Assembly (NCBI RefSeq): GCF_047501535.1
Contig: NZ_JAZDRJ010000008.1
Span: 62,001-126,000, forward strand
Length of the DNA stretch: 64,000 nt
Reading direction: 5' to 3'
From: Yanghanlia sp047501535
GTDB taxonomy: Bacteria > Pseudomonadota > Gammaproteobacteria > Burkholderiales > Burkholderiaceae_B
The notes below the pieces were generated by a model. It was not told the origin of the DNA, did no database searches, and saw nothing but the letters and a program-made list of their open reading frames with translations. The stretch's first letter is position 1. Every line of letters begins with the position of its first letter. Below are positions 18,730 through 26,549 of this stretch, piece by piece. The position numbers were made by a program, and so were the translations under genes.

Positions 18730-18733
18730 TGTC

Positions 18734-19771
18734 ATGTGGCGCCAATGTGGTGGCGAGCATCAACAAGGCTATGCCTTGATAGAACTCGCTCTGGCCTTAT
18801 TGATCGCGGCCTTGCTGGCTGCCTGGGGCACTCAGGCTCTAGTGAATCGGTTGAATGATGCACAAGCTCATGCCGCTGCCGTCTGGATGGAAACGGTACA
18901 CAAGGCGGTAATGGCATATGTGCGGCTGCATGGTCCAGAAATCCAGGCAGCCGCCACTACCGATGCACTGGCCGCGCACGGCTATCAGGATTGGCGCCGG
19001 CCCTCACTAGCTGAACTGACACAAACAGGTTTGCTGGCATCGGGCCTGCCGCATACAACGCGGCTCACTGGTGCTGCGCGTGTGAATGTCTGGCGCCGCG
19101 GAGAATGCCCGGCCGATCCGTGTATTGTCGAAGCCTTGATCCATGGAGACCGGCCTGTATTGAGCACCGCGACAGGCGCTCCCGATGCAGCGATGATGGC
19201 TCAATGGCTGCTGGCGACGCAAGGCAAGGGTGGGGCGGTTCATGATAATGAGCCCAGTCGTATTCGAGGAGCCACCTTCGCATTCGACAGCCCCTTGCCG
19301 GATGGTGTGGAACTCCCTCCCGGCACCGTCGGCATGGCGGTGACAGCCGAACAGCAAGCACTGTGGAGTTTTCTGCGAGTGGGTGACCGCCGCGACCCGG
19401 ATTTTCAAGGGGGCTTATCGGTGGCCGGGACAGTGCGTGCCGACGCAGATGCCAGCGTAGCAGGCCAGCTTGTCATAGGGGCTGAAGTCTATGAAGGTGA
19501 TACCTGCATGCCTGACAAGGCCATTGCCCACAATGTGCAGGGTGGGCTGCTGGTTTGTCAGTGGGGCCGGTGGCGCTCGACCGGTAGGGCGGGCGGCGGC
19601 TTTAGCTATAACAGCCTTTATAAGTGCAAGACCCCAGAAGGGATCAGTACGGCAAACCCCGTAACAGGGGACTGTTCGTGCCCTTGGTACGCCGCTGCAT
19701 TGCGCATCTACGACAGTGGGCCACAACCCACGGGGCAGGGGAGACAGACCGCCTTCCTGTGTGTCGGGTGA
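18734..19771 (+). CDS. pilV: Minor pilin / tip adhesin, PilV-like
   Basis: 345 residues with a type IV prepilin N-terminus: HQQG|YALIELALALLIAALLAAWG, Glu at +5. The body, near residues 50-240 (MAVTAEQQALWSFLRVGDR), resembles the constant part of R64-type PilV. The C-terminal ~50 residues hold a cysteine-bearing cap (YKCKTPEG; GDCSCPWY; AFLCVG). In IncI1 plasmids the PilV C-terminus is switched by a shufflon. Here the gene runs straight to its stop, with no inverted segments or recombinase nearby, so the tip appears fixed. It begins 4 bp after pilS and ends 47 bp before alaS. Confidence 0.75.
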   Translation: MWRQCGGEHQQGYALIELALALLIAALLAAWGTQALVNRLNDAQAHAAAVWMETVHKAVMAYVRLHGPEIQAAATTDALAAHGYQDWRRPSLAELTQTGLLASGLPHTTRLTGAARVNVWRRGECPADPCIVEALIHGDRPVLSTATGAPDAAMMAQWLLATQGKGGAVHDNEPSRIRGATFAFDSPLPDGVELPPGTVGMAVTAEQQALWSFLRVGDRRDPDFQGGLSVAGTVRADADASVAGQLVIGAEVYEGDTCMPDKAIAHNVQGGLLVCQWGRWRSTGRAGGGFSYNSLYKCKTPEGISTANPVTGDCSCPWYAAALRIYDSGPQPTGQGRQTAFLCVG

Positions 19772-19778
19772 TCATGCG

Positions 19779-19784
19779 TATAAT
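19779..19784 (+). promoter_or_regulatory. Likely -10 element of the alaS promoter
   Basis: TATAAT, a perfect sigma-70 -10, lies directly after the pilV stop and 35 bp before the alaS start. The -35 is poor (TTCCTG at 19-bp spacing is the best seen), so strength rests on the -10. It would give alaS a promoter independent of the pilus operon. Confidence 0.5.
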
Positions 19785-19818
19785 GAACGGTTACGTATGG
19801 ATCAAGCGCAACGCTGCA

Positions 19819-22455
19819 ATGAAGACCTCTGAAATACGCCAGAAATTTTTGTCTTTTTTTGAGTCGAAAGGGCACCAGATCGTTCCCTCTTCTTCACTCG
19901 TGCCGGGTAATGACCCGACCTTGCTGTTTACCAATGCAGGCATGGTGCAGTTCAAGGATGTTTTCACAGGAGCGGAAACCCGCCCCTATATGCGCGCCAC
20001 GACCTCCCAGCGTTGCGTCCGTGCAGGTGGCAAACACAATGACCTTGAAAACGTTGGCTACACGGCGCGTCATCACACGTTTTTCGAGATGCTGGGCAAC
20101 TTCAGCTTCGGCGATTACTTCAAACGTGAAGCCATTCAGTATGCTTGGGAACTCCTTACCCAAGTCTACAAGTTACCCTCCGAAAAACTCTGGGTAACGG
20201 TCTACCACGAAGACGACGAAGCCTACGATATCTGGGCCAAAGAGATAGGCGTGCCTGAGTCCCGCATCATCCGTATCGGCGATAACAAGGGTGGGCGCTA
20301 CGCCTCTGACAACTTCTGGCAGATGGCTGATACCGGCCCTTGCGGCCCCTGTTCGGAAATTTTCTACGATCACGGCCCGGATGTTTGGGGTGGCCCACCG
20401 GGTTCGCCTGAAGAAGACGGCGATCGCTATATCGAAGTCTGGAATCTGGTCTTCATGCAGTTCAACCGCGACGCCAGTGGCCATATGGAACCGCTGCCCC
20501 GGCCTTGCGTTGACACGGGCATGGGCTTGGAGCGTATTGCCGCTGTATTGCAGCATGTCCATTCCAATTACGAGATCGACCTCTTTCGCAACTTGATCGC
20601 TGCAGCAGCGCGTGAAACCGGCACGACCAATCTCCAGGAAAACTCCCTGAAGGTGATTGCCGATCATATCCGCGCCTGCGGGTTTCTCATTGTGGATGGG
20701 GTGATCCCCAGCAATGAAGGTCGTGGCTATGTGTTGCGCCGAATTGTGCGCCGCGCGTTGCGGCATGGTCACAAGCTCGGTCAACCGCGCCCCTTCTTCC
20801 ACCGCTTGGTTGCAGACCTGGTGGCCGAGATGGGCGAGGCGTACCCTGAGCTGGCCAAACAGCAGGCGCGCGTTGAACAGGTGTTGCGTCAGGAAGAAGA
20901 ACGCTTTATTGAAACGCTTGAGCACGGCATGAGGATTCTCGAGTCCGCTCTGGCCGACGTTCCGGAGCAGGGCGTTCTCGACGGCCAGACACTGTTCACG
21001 CTGTACGACACCTATGGTTTCCCGCTAGACCTGACAGCTGATATCTGCCGTGAGCGCAATATTGGCATCGACCAGGAAGGCTTTGACGCCGCCATGCAAA
21101 AACAGCGCGAACAGGCGCGTGCTGCCGGCAAGTTCAAGGCAACTGACGGCCTGAGCTACCAGGGTGACGAAACCCGTTTTCAGGGCTATGAAACCCTTCA
21201 GGCAGATGGCCGTGTCACGGCTTTGTATGTCAATGGGACTTCCGTTGAGGCGGTTCAGGCGGGGCAGCAGGCTATTGTGGTGCTTGATACCACCCCCTTT
21301 TATGCAGAATCCGGCGGCCAGGTAGGCGACAACGGTGTGTTGTCCGCTGCCGGCATGCGCTTCCAGGTGGAAGACACGCAAAAAATTCAAGCCAATGTAT
21401 TTGGTCATCACGGTCAACTGCAGGAAGGCGAACTGCGTGTCGGCGATACGGTTCAAGCCCAGGTAGATGCCGTGCATCGCCGCGATACCGTGCGCAACCA
21501 CTCAGCGACCCACCTTATGCACAAAGCTTTGCGCGAGGTGCTGGGCAGCCATGTGCAACAGCGTGGTTCCCTGGTTGATGCCGAGAAAACGCGCTTCGAC
21601 TTTGCTCATGACGCGCCCATGACGCACGATCAAATCGCTGCGGTTGAACGGATTGTCAATGACGAAATCCTTCAAAACCGTGCGACTCAGGCCCAATACA
21701 TGGGCTACGACGAAGCTGTACAAGGCGGTGCTGTGGCGCTGTTCGGCGAAAAGTACGGCGACGAAGTCCGCGTGCTGGATATCGGCTCTTCGCGTGAGCT
21801 GTGCGGGGGAACGCACGTAGAACGTACGGGCGACATTGGCCTGTTCAAAATCGTTTCCGAAGGTGGCGTGGCAGCGGGGGTAAGGCGCGTCGAAGCCATA
21901 ACCGGCGCAAATGCACTTGCCTGGGTTCAACAGGTCAACGACACCTTGTTGCAGGCTGCGGCATCCGTCAAATCGCAACCTGCTGAACTGGTGGATCGCA
22001 TCGGCCTGTTGCAATCGCAGCTAAGATCCCTGGAACGAGAACTTGAGCAGCTCAAAAGCAAACAGGCGGCTTCCGTTGGCAGCAATCTGGCTGACCAAGC
22101 GGTGGCTCTGGGCGATGGGGCCAAGCTTCTGGTTGCTACAGTAAGCGGTACAGAGCCCAAGGCGCTGCGCGGTATGGTCGATCAACTGAAAGACAAGCTC
22201 AAGTCGGCGGTGGTGCTGCTGGCCACGGCCAGCGACGACAAAATCAGCTTAGTCGCTGGCGTCACCCCCGATCTTGTCGACCGTGTAAAAGCGGGCGAAC
22301 TCGTTGGCATGGTTGCCGGCCAGGTGGGCGGCAAGGGCGGCGGGCGCCCCGATATGGCCATGGGCGGCGGCAGTGATGTTGCGGCGCTGGCAGCAGCCAC
22401 AGCAAGTGTTGAGGCCTGGGTACGTGAGCGGCTCGGGCAGCAGGTTCAGGCATGA
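19819..22455 (+). CDS. alaS: Alanyl-tRNA synthetase
   Basis: 878 residues from ATG 19819 (E. coli 876). It charges tRNA-Ala in the cytosol. The class II core begins MKTSEIRQKFLSFFESKGH, with motif 2 around HHTFFEMLGNFSFGDYFK. The editing domain contains HSATHLMH and the zinc-site ELCGGTHVERTG that clears Ser/Gly-tRNA-Ala. The C-terminal coiled-coil and glycine-rich C-Ala domain (GGKGGGRPDMAMGGG) are intact. The open frame extends upstream into pilV, but MKTSEIR is the family start. Its TGA overlaps the ATG of the tusA-like gene. Confidence 0.97.
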   Translation: MKTSEIRQKFLSFFESKGHQIVPSSSLVPGNDPTLLFTNAGMVQFKDVFTGAETRPYMRATTSQRCVRAGGKHNDLENVGYTARHHTFFEMLGNFSFGDYFKREAIQYAWELLTQVYKLPSEKLWVTVYHEDDEAYDIWAKEIGVPESRIIRIGDNKGGRYASDNFWQMADTGPCGPCSEIFYDHGPDVWGGPPGSPEEDGDRYIEVWNLVFMQFNRDASGHMEPLPRPCVDTGMGLERIAAVLQHVHSNYEIDLFRNLIAAAARETGTTNLQENSLKVIADHIRACGFLIVDGVIPSNEGRGYVLRRIVRRALRHGHKLGQPRPFFHRLVADLVAEMGEAYPELAKQQARVEQVLRQEEERFIETLEHGMRILESALADVPEQGVLDGQTLFTLYDTYGFPLDLTADICRERNIGIDQEGFDAAMQKQREQARAAGKFKATDGLSYQGDETRFQGYETLQADGRVTALYVNGTSVEAVQAGQQAIVVLDTTPFYAESGGQVGDNGVLSAAGMRFQVEDTQKIQANVFGHHGQLQEGELRVGDTVQAQVDAVHRRDTVRNHSATHLMHKALREVLGSHVQQRGSLVDAEKTRFDFAHDAPMTHDQIAAVERIVNDEILQNRATQAQYMGYDEAVQGGAVALFGEKYGDEVRVLDIGSSRELCGGTHVERTGDIGLFKIVSEGGVAAGVRRVEAITGANALAWVQQVNDTLLQAAASVKSQPAELVDRIGLLQSQLRSLERELEQLKSKQAASVGSNLADQAVALGDGAKLLVATVSGTEPKALRGMVDQLKDKLKSAVVLLATASDDKISLVAGVTPDLVDRVKAGELVGMVAGQVGGKGGGRPDMAMGGGSDVAALAAATASVEAWVRERLGQQVQA

Positions 22456-22712
22456 CAGCGCAATCCGGTACGAGTGGCGATTTGCCCGTCGCTGCAACTG
22501 AAGTCGATGCATCGGGCCTGAAATGCCCGCTGCCCATTTTGCGCGCCAAAAAGGCGCTTGCGCAAATGGAATCCGGCGCGGTGCTGAAGGTGATTACCAC
22601 CGACCCTCATGCCGAACGCGATTTTCAGGCGTTTTGCAAGCAAACCGGCAACGAGTTGCTGGCTCAAGCCGGGCAGGGTGATGCTGTCTGGCACTTTTTG
22701 CGGCGCCGTTAG
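22452..22712 (+). CDS. TusA/SirA-like sulfur carrier protein
   Basis: 86 residues of the TusA/SirA/YedF family. The hallmark is the Cys-Pro motif in GLKCPLPILRAKKAL followed by a two-layer alpha/beta fold ending in a Phe-rich strand. Members relay persulfide sulfur for tRNA thiolation or molybdenum-cofactor and other sulfur chemistry. It is translationally coupled to alaS (ATGA overlap, 22452-22455), so it should be made in proportion to AlaRS. It may be TusA itself or a paralogue such as YedF; the sequence alone does not decide. Confidence 0.85.
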   Translation: MTAQSGTSGDLPVAATEVDASGLKCPLPILRAKKALAQMESGAVLKVITTDPHAERDFQAFCKQTGNELLAQAGQGDAVWHFLRRR

Positions 22713-22720
22713 GCGCTGCG

Positions 22721-22757
22721 CAACAGCCCGGGCGGCCCGGGCTGTTGTAAGTTTTTA
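22721..22757 (+). terminator. Rho-independent terminator after alaS-tusA
   Basis: Perfect 12-bp stem CAACAGCCCGGG / CCCGGGCTGTTG with a 3-nt loop (22721-22747), followed by TAAGTTTTT. The very stable GC-rich stem ends the alaS transcript before the ribosomal-protein operon promoter. Confidence 0.85.
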
Positions 22758-22787
22758 AATCGACATGGCTTTACATTGCTTGCCCCG

Positions 22788-22817
22788 TTGCTTACGGGCC
22801 GAGATCAATGTTAGAAT
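22788..22817 (+). promoter_or_regulatory. Sigma-70 promoter of the rpsP-rimM-trmD operon
   Basis: -35 TTGCTT (22788-22793) and -10 TAGAAT (22812-22817) at 18-bp spacing. The rpsP start lies about 37 bp downstream of the -10. The positions follow directly after the alaS-tusA terminator, as expected for a new transcription unit. Confidence 0.6.
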
Positions 22818-22853
22818 GCTCTGTTTTTCATAACCCCTATTCAAAGGATTACC

Positions 22854-23111
22854 ATGGTTGTAATTCGTCTGGCCCGCGGCGGCTCGAAAAAGCGCCCTTT
22901 CTACAATGTTGTTGCAGCCGATTCGCGTAATCGCCGTGATGGCCGTTTCATCGAGCGCCTGGGCTTTTACAACCCCGTAGGCAAGGAAGGCGTAGAAAAT
23001 CTGCGTCTGGCACAAGATCGTGTCAACTACTGGATCGAAAACGGCGCTCAGCTGTCGCCTGCCGTTGCACGTCTGGTCAAAGAGTACAACGCTGCCCAAA
23101 CTGCAGCCTGA
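22854..23111 (+). CDS. rpsP: 30S ribosomal protein S16
   Basis: 85 residues beginning MVVIRLARGGSKKRPFYNVV, the invariant S16 N-terminus, with DSRNRRDGRFIERLGFYNP following. S16 binds the 5' and central domains of 16S rRNA early in 30S assembly. It is first in the conserved rpsP-rimM-trmD operon, with a purine-rich AAAGGATTACC ribosome site. Confidence 0.98.
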   Translation: MVVIRLARGGSKKRPFYNVVAADSRNRRDGRFIERLGFYNPVGKEGVENLRLAQDRVNYWIENGAQLSPAVARLVKEYNAAQTAA

Positions 23112-23134
23112 TTTCTTGCTCGCACTGGGCAAGT

Positions 23135-23758
23135 ATGTCACGTTCTGAAGACGGCGCTACGGCAGTTGTTCCGCAAGACCTGGTTGAGCTCGGTCGCATA
23201 TCCGGGGCTTACGGGGTAAGGGGTTGGGTCAAAATCCAGCCCCATGTGGCAGGCTCGGCGGTTTTGCTGAAATCCCGCACTTGGTGGTTGCGTCGCCCCG
23301 TTTCGCCTGCTCAAACGGTTGATGCCTCTTCGGCTTGGCCGGTTGAGGTGACCAAAAGTCGTACTCAGGGCAGCACCATTGTGGGCAGCTTGCAAGGTAT
23401 AGCGGATCGCACACAGGCGGAAAAACTGCGTGGGTGTACGGTCTGGGTGCCAAGGTCGGCATTTCCCGCTGCGGCCGACAACGAATACTACTGGGTCGAT
23501 CTCATCGGCTGCGTGATTTACGGCGAACAAGACGGTGTCGGCGCTTTGCTGGGCACTGTAGACGCCGTAATGGACAACGGCGCCCATTCGGTATTGCGGG
23601 TCAGGCGGCAGACGCTTGACGAGCAGGGTGAGGTTCAGCCCATGCTGGATGCAAAAGGCAGGCAGCTTGAAACGCTTGTGCCTTTTGTGGAAGCTCATGT
23701 CCATACGGTTGATCTCGCCAACCGTCGCCTCGATAGTAACTGGCCGGTCGACTTCTGA
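23135..23758 (+). CDS. rimM: Ribosome maturation factor RimM
   Basis: 207 residues, somewhat longer than E. coli RimM (182). RimM binds S19 and assists maturation of the 30S head. The N-terminal domain carries the typical LGRISGAYGVRGWVKIQP, and the C-terminal PRC-barrel contains EYYWVDLIGCVIYG and ends with LVPFVEAHVHTVDLANRRL. Extra residues lie in the N-terminal domain (around RRPVSPAQTVDASSAW). It is 23 bp downstream of rpsP and 20 bp before trmD. Confidence 0.95.
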   Translation: MSRSEDGATAVVPQDLVELGRISGAYGVRGWVKIQPHVAGSAVLLKSRTWWLRRPVSPAQTVDASSAWPVEVTKSRTQGSTIVGSLQGIADRTQAEKLRGCTVWVPRSAFPAAADNEYYWVDLIGCVIYGEQDGVGALLGTVDAVMDNGAHSVLRVRRQTLDEQGEVQPMLDAKGRQLETLVPFVEAHVHTVDLANRRLDSNWPVDF

Positions 23759-23778
23759 TCCCCAGTTTTGGGGCATCC

Positions 23779-24603
23779 ATGCGCATCGATATCATTTCCC
23801 TGTTTCCTGAAATGTTTTCCGTCGTCGGAGAGCTTGGCGTGACAGGGCGCGCTCAGCGACTAGGCCTGTGGTCCATGCATGTCTGGAATCCACGCGACTA
23901 CACTCACGATGTGCATCGCACGGTGGACGACCGCCCCTACGGAGGCGGGCCGGGCATGGTGATGCTGGCAGAGCCTCTGGAAAAAGCGCTTGATAATGCT
24001 CTGGCGGCCAGAGCGTCGGCCGGCGCTATTTCCGTAGCGAGCAGCCACTCTCAGCAGGTTTCGCACACCGAAACCGGGACAGACACCCCAGTCATCCTAA
24101 TGAGCCCGGCAGGGCAGCGCTTTGATCAGCATATGGCACAGCAACTGGCCGATAGTCCGGGGGCTGTGTTTGTCTGTGGGCGTTACGAAGGCCTGGACCA
24201 ACGTTTTATCGACCGCCGCGTCACGCATGAAATCTCTCTCGGTGATTTTGTGCTTTCAGGCGGAGAAATTGCTGCGATGGCTTGCATCGACGCTGCTGTG
24301 CGACTGTTGCCTGGCGCGCTGAACGACGACGACTCTGCCCGGCAAGACTCGTTTAATGAAGCGACCAGCGGCTTGCTGGACAGCCCTCATTACACCCGCC
24401 CGGAAGTCCATCATGGCCTGGAGGTGCCGGGTATTCTGCGTTCCGGCCATCATGCCAATATCTCGGCTTGGCGCCGTGAGCAATCTCTTGCACTGACCGC
24501 CGCGCGCCGTCCTGATCTGATTGAGCAGGCGCGCCGTGCAGGCCGCCTGAGTAAAAAGGATGAAGCCTTCCTGCGTTCGCTAGGGGCGGATAAGAGCGAG
24601 TAA
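23779..24603 (+). CDS. trmD: tRNA (guanine-37-N1)-methyltransferase
   Basis: 274 residues (E. coli 255). It methylates G37 of tRNAs reading CNN codons, using S-adenosylmethionine in a trefoil-knot fold. Diagnostic are MRIDIISLFPEMF, VDDRPYGGGPGMVM, the knot FVCGRYEGLDQRFIDR and ISLGDFVLSGGE. An insertion of about 20 residues (around SVASSHSQQVSHTETG) precedes the knot. It is the last gene of its operon here; rplS, which usually follows trmD in betaproteobacteria, is absent, and a terminator and a group II intron occupy that place. Confidence 0.97.
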   Translation: MRIDIISLFPEMFSVVGELGVTGRAQRLGLWSMHVWNPRDYTHDVHRTVDDRPYGGGPGMVMLAEPLEKALDNALAARASAGAISVASSHSQQVSHTETGTDTPVILMSPAGQRFDQHMAQQLADSPGAVFVCGRYEGLDQRFIDRRVTHEISLGDFVLSGGEIAAMACIDAAVRLLPGALNDDDSARQDSFNEATSGLLDSPHYTRPEVHHGLEVPGILRSGHHANISAWRREQSLALTAARRPDLIEQARRAGRLSKKDEAFLRSLGADKSE

Positions 24604-24606
24604 AAA

Positions 24607-24634
24607 AAGAGCGTCCAAAGACGCTCTTGTTGTT
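24607..24634 (+). terminator. trmD terminator; group IIC intron target site
   Basis: Stem AAGAGCGTC / GACGCTCTT (24607-24615 with 24620-24628), loop CAAA, then TTGTTGTT up to the intron's first base at 24635. The T-tract is interrupted by G but the hairpin is perfect. Group IIC introns recognise exactly such hairpins plus a short IBS1, so this is read as the 5' exon of the insertion. Confidence 0.85.
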
Positions 24635-25040
24635 GTGCGCCCAGCATGGGCGCACTCCTGCGGGTGCAAGTCCCGCCATGAGTTGATCACAGCGAATGAA
24701 GTGAAGCGCAACTGCGTGAGGGCGACTGAGCGTGGGAAGGAAGCGTGGAGCATAAGCTGCGAGCCGAGGAACACGAATCGGATAGAAGGCGTTGCCAAGC
24801 AGGGCGAGCGGGCAACAAACCGTGAAGCTCTCGTGATCAAGGTGAGGTGGCGTAAATCCGGCGGTTGTGCAGTGAAGGAGTGTGTTCTTACCTGGGGAAC
24901 CCTCGCCTTGAGCCTGAAAGGGTAACGGTGTCGAGCCGGAGCGAGGACTCAGCAGAGGTCATAGTAGTCGTCGAACGCGCGTGCCGGGAAGGCTGAGGGC
25001 GAGACGGCGAAGGACCGAACGAGAAGGAGTATGTCTCGAC

Positions 25041-26408
25041 ATGACGATGCAACTCGTACTGCCTCAGATGTCCACGTCAGTGGAGCGGGTGGGCGTAGCC
25101 AACGGTGAAGCCGTGGGTGAGCCTGCTAGCGAGGAAATGAATGGCCCGCGTCATGGCAATGAGCGTACAGGGTCAGCGCTGCTGCGAGTGGCGTTGACGA
25201 GAGAGAACCTGCAAGCCGCATTCAAACGAGTACGAGCCAATAAGGGTGCCGCTGGAGTGGACGGTTTGGACATTGACCAGACTTCCCGCTACTTGGTGAC
25301 AGCCTGGCCTGGCATTCGCGAAGAATTGCTTGCAGGGACGTACCGGCCCAGCCCGGTACGACGGGTGATGATTCCGAAGCCTGACGGCAGCCAGCGCGAG
25401 CTGGGTATCCCGACGGTGACGGATCGACTGATCCAGCAGGCACTGCTGCAAGTGCTGCAGCCCCTGCTTGACCCCACCTTCAGCGAGCATAGCTACGGCT
25501 TCCGGCCCGGGCGTCGTGCGCATGATGCGGTACTTGCCGCGCAGTCGTACGTGCAATCCGGTCGCGGTATCGTGGTGGATGTGGACTTAGAAAAGTTCTT
25601 CGACCGGGTCAACCACGACATTCTGATCGACCGCTTACAGAAACGCATTCCTGATGCCGGAGTCATCCGGCTGATTCGAGCGTACCTGAACTGCGGCATT
25701 CTGGATGGCGGTGTGACCATTGAACGGTATGAGGGCACGCCGCAAGGCGGGCCGCTCTCGCCGTTGCTGGCCAACGTAATGCTTGATGAGGTGGATAAGG
25801 AACTGGAGCGCCGGGGCCATTGCTTCGTCCGTTACGCCGATGACTGCAACGTGTATGTTCACAGTCTGCGGGCGGGCGAACGGGTGATGGGACTCTTGCG
25901 GCGGCTATACGCTCGACTGCGGTTGAAGGTCAATGAGACCAAAAGCGCCGTCGCCAGTGTGTTTACCGATCGCAAATTCCTTGGCTACAGCTTCTGGTTG
26001 TCCCAGGGTCAAGTTAAGCGGGCAGTGGCCTTCAAGGCCCAAGCCACGTTTAGGCAACGTGTCCGGCAACTGACACGTCGCTCGGGCGGGCGCAGCCTGC
26101 AGCAGGTTGTGGACAGACTGCGTTCCTACATGTTGGGGTGGAAAGGCTACTTCCGGTTGTCGCAAACTCCGGGAGTCTGGCGAACGCTGGACGAATGGAT
26201 ACGCCACCGACTCAGGGCAATCCAGCTTAAGCAATGGAGACGCAGTGCCACGATCTACCGTGAGCTACGGGCCTTGGGTGCGCCGCAGTGGGTGGCTCAG
26301 AAGGTCGCGGGAAACTCGCGGTGCTGGTGGCGCAACAGCGCGAAGGCACTTAATGGTGTCCTAACACTGGCCTACTTCGACCGCCTGGGGCTGCCTCGAC
26401 TCTCCTGA
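25041..26408 (+). CDS. ltrA: Group II intron reverse transcriptase/maturase
   Basis: 455 residues from ATG 25041, preceded at 12 nt by GGAG. RT blocks are all visible: KGAAGVDGLDID, IPKPDGSQRELGIPTVTDR, SYGFRPGRRAHDAV, VVDVDLEKFFDRVNHD, GTPQGGPLSPLLANV and the catalytic YADD at about residues 265-268. The maturase X domain follows (SYMLGWKGYFRL; KQWRRSATIYREL). No HNH endonuclease domain is present, which is usual for IIC proteins that insert at single-stranded hairpin sites. It would aid intron splicing and carry out target-primed reverse transcription. There are no frameshifts, so it is probably active. Confidence 0.95.
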   Translation: MTMQLVLPQMSTSVERVGVANGEAVGEPASEEMNGPRHGNERTGSALLRVALTRENLQAAFKRVRANKGAAGVDGLDIDQTSRYLVTAWPGIREELLAGTYRPSPVRRVMIPKPDGSQRELGIPTVTDRLIQQALLQVLQPLLDPTFSEHSYGFRPGRRAHDAVLAAQSYVQSGRGIVVDVDLEKFFDRVNHDILIDRLQKRIPDAGVIRLIRAYLNCGILDGGVTIERYEGTPQGGPLSPLLANVMLDEVDKELERRGHCFVRYADDCNVYVHSLRAGERVMGLLRRLYARLRLKVNETKSAVASVFTDRKFLGYSFWLSQGQVKRAVAFKAQATFRQRVRQLTRRSGGRSLQQVVDRLRSYMLGWKGYFRLSQTPGVWRTLDEWIRHRLRAIQLKQWRRSATIYRELRALGAPQWVAQKVAGNSRCWWRNSAKALNGVLTLAYFDRLGLPRLS

Positions 26409-26420
26409 CCTCAACTTCTC

Positions 26421-26495
26421 GAACCGCCCGGTGCGGACCCGCATGCCGGGTGGTGTGGCAGGGGCGCAGTTCAGATGAACTGCCCCCTATGCCGG
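26421..26495 (+). ncRNA. Group II intron domains V and VI
   Basis: Domain V reads GAACCGCCCGGTGCGG ... GGTGGTGTGG (26421-26457) and folds into the short two-part hairpin that holds the catalytic metal site. Domain VI (26458-26495) pairs GGCAGGGG with CCCCCTATGCC and leaves an unpaired A near 26489 as the likely branch point. Assignment is by resemblance to IIC introns. Confidence 0.8.
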
Positions 26496-26507
26496 TTCCC
26501 TGTTTTG

Positions 26508-26539
26508 AAACCCTGCGCCCGGAAAAAGGCGCAGGGTTT
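26508..26539. terminator. Hairpin at the 3' end of valS
   Basis: Perfect 12-bp stem AAACCCTGCGCC / GGCGCAGGGTTT (26508-26519 with 26528-26539), 8-nt loop. It lies 10 bp beyond the valS stop on the minus strand and just 3' of the intron on the plus strand. The T-run is short on both sides, but the A/T ends of the stem make it suitable as a bidirectional terminator between converging genes. Confidence 0.65.
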
Positions 26540-26549
26540 ATTCGTCAGG

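Larger units (their letters stand above)
24635..26495 (+). mobile_element. Group IIC intron (complete, with reverse transcriptase)
   Basis: The 5' end GTGCGCCCAGCATGGGCGC fits the GUGYG rule. Internal landmarks resemble those of known IIC ribozymes as remembered: GAGGAACACGAA near 24767, TTCTTACCTGGGGA near 24886 and CAGCAGAGGTCATAGTA near 24950. The reverse transcriptase lies in domain IV, and domains V and VI close the element near 26495. The left boundary is firm; the right boundary may be off by a few bases because it was placed by the family-like ending (CCTATGCCGGT). The 437 bp between trmD and the RT gene is therefore structured intron RNA, not empty space. Orientation matches trmD. 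Confidence 0.87.
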
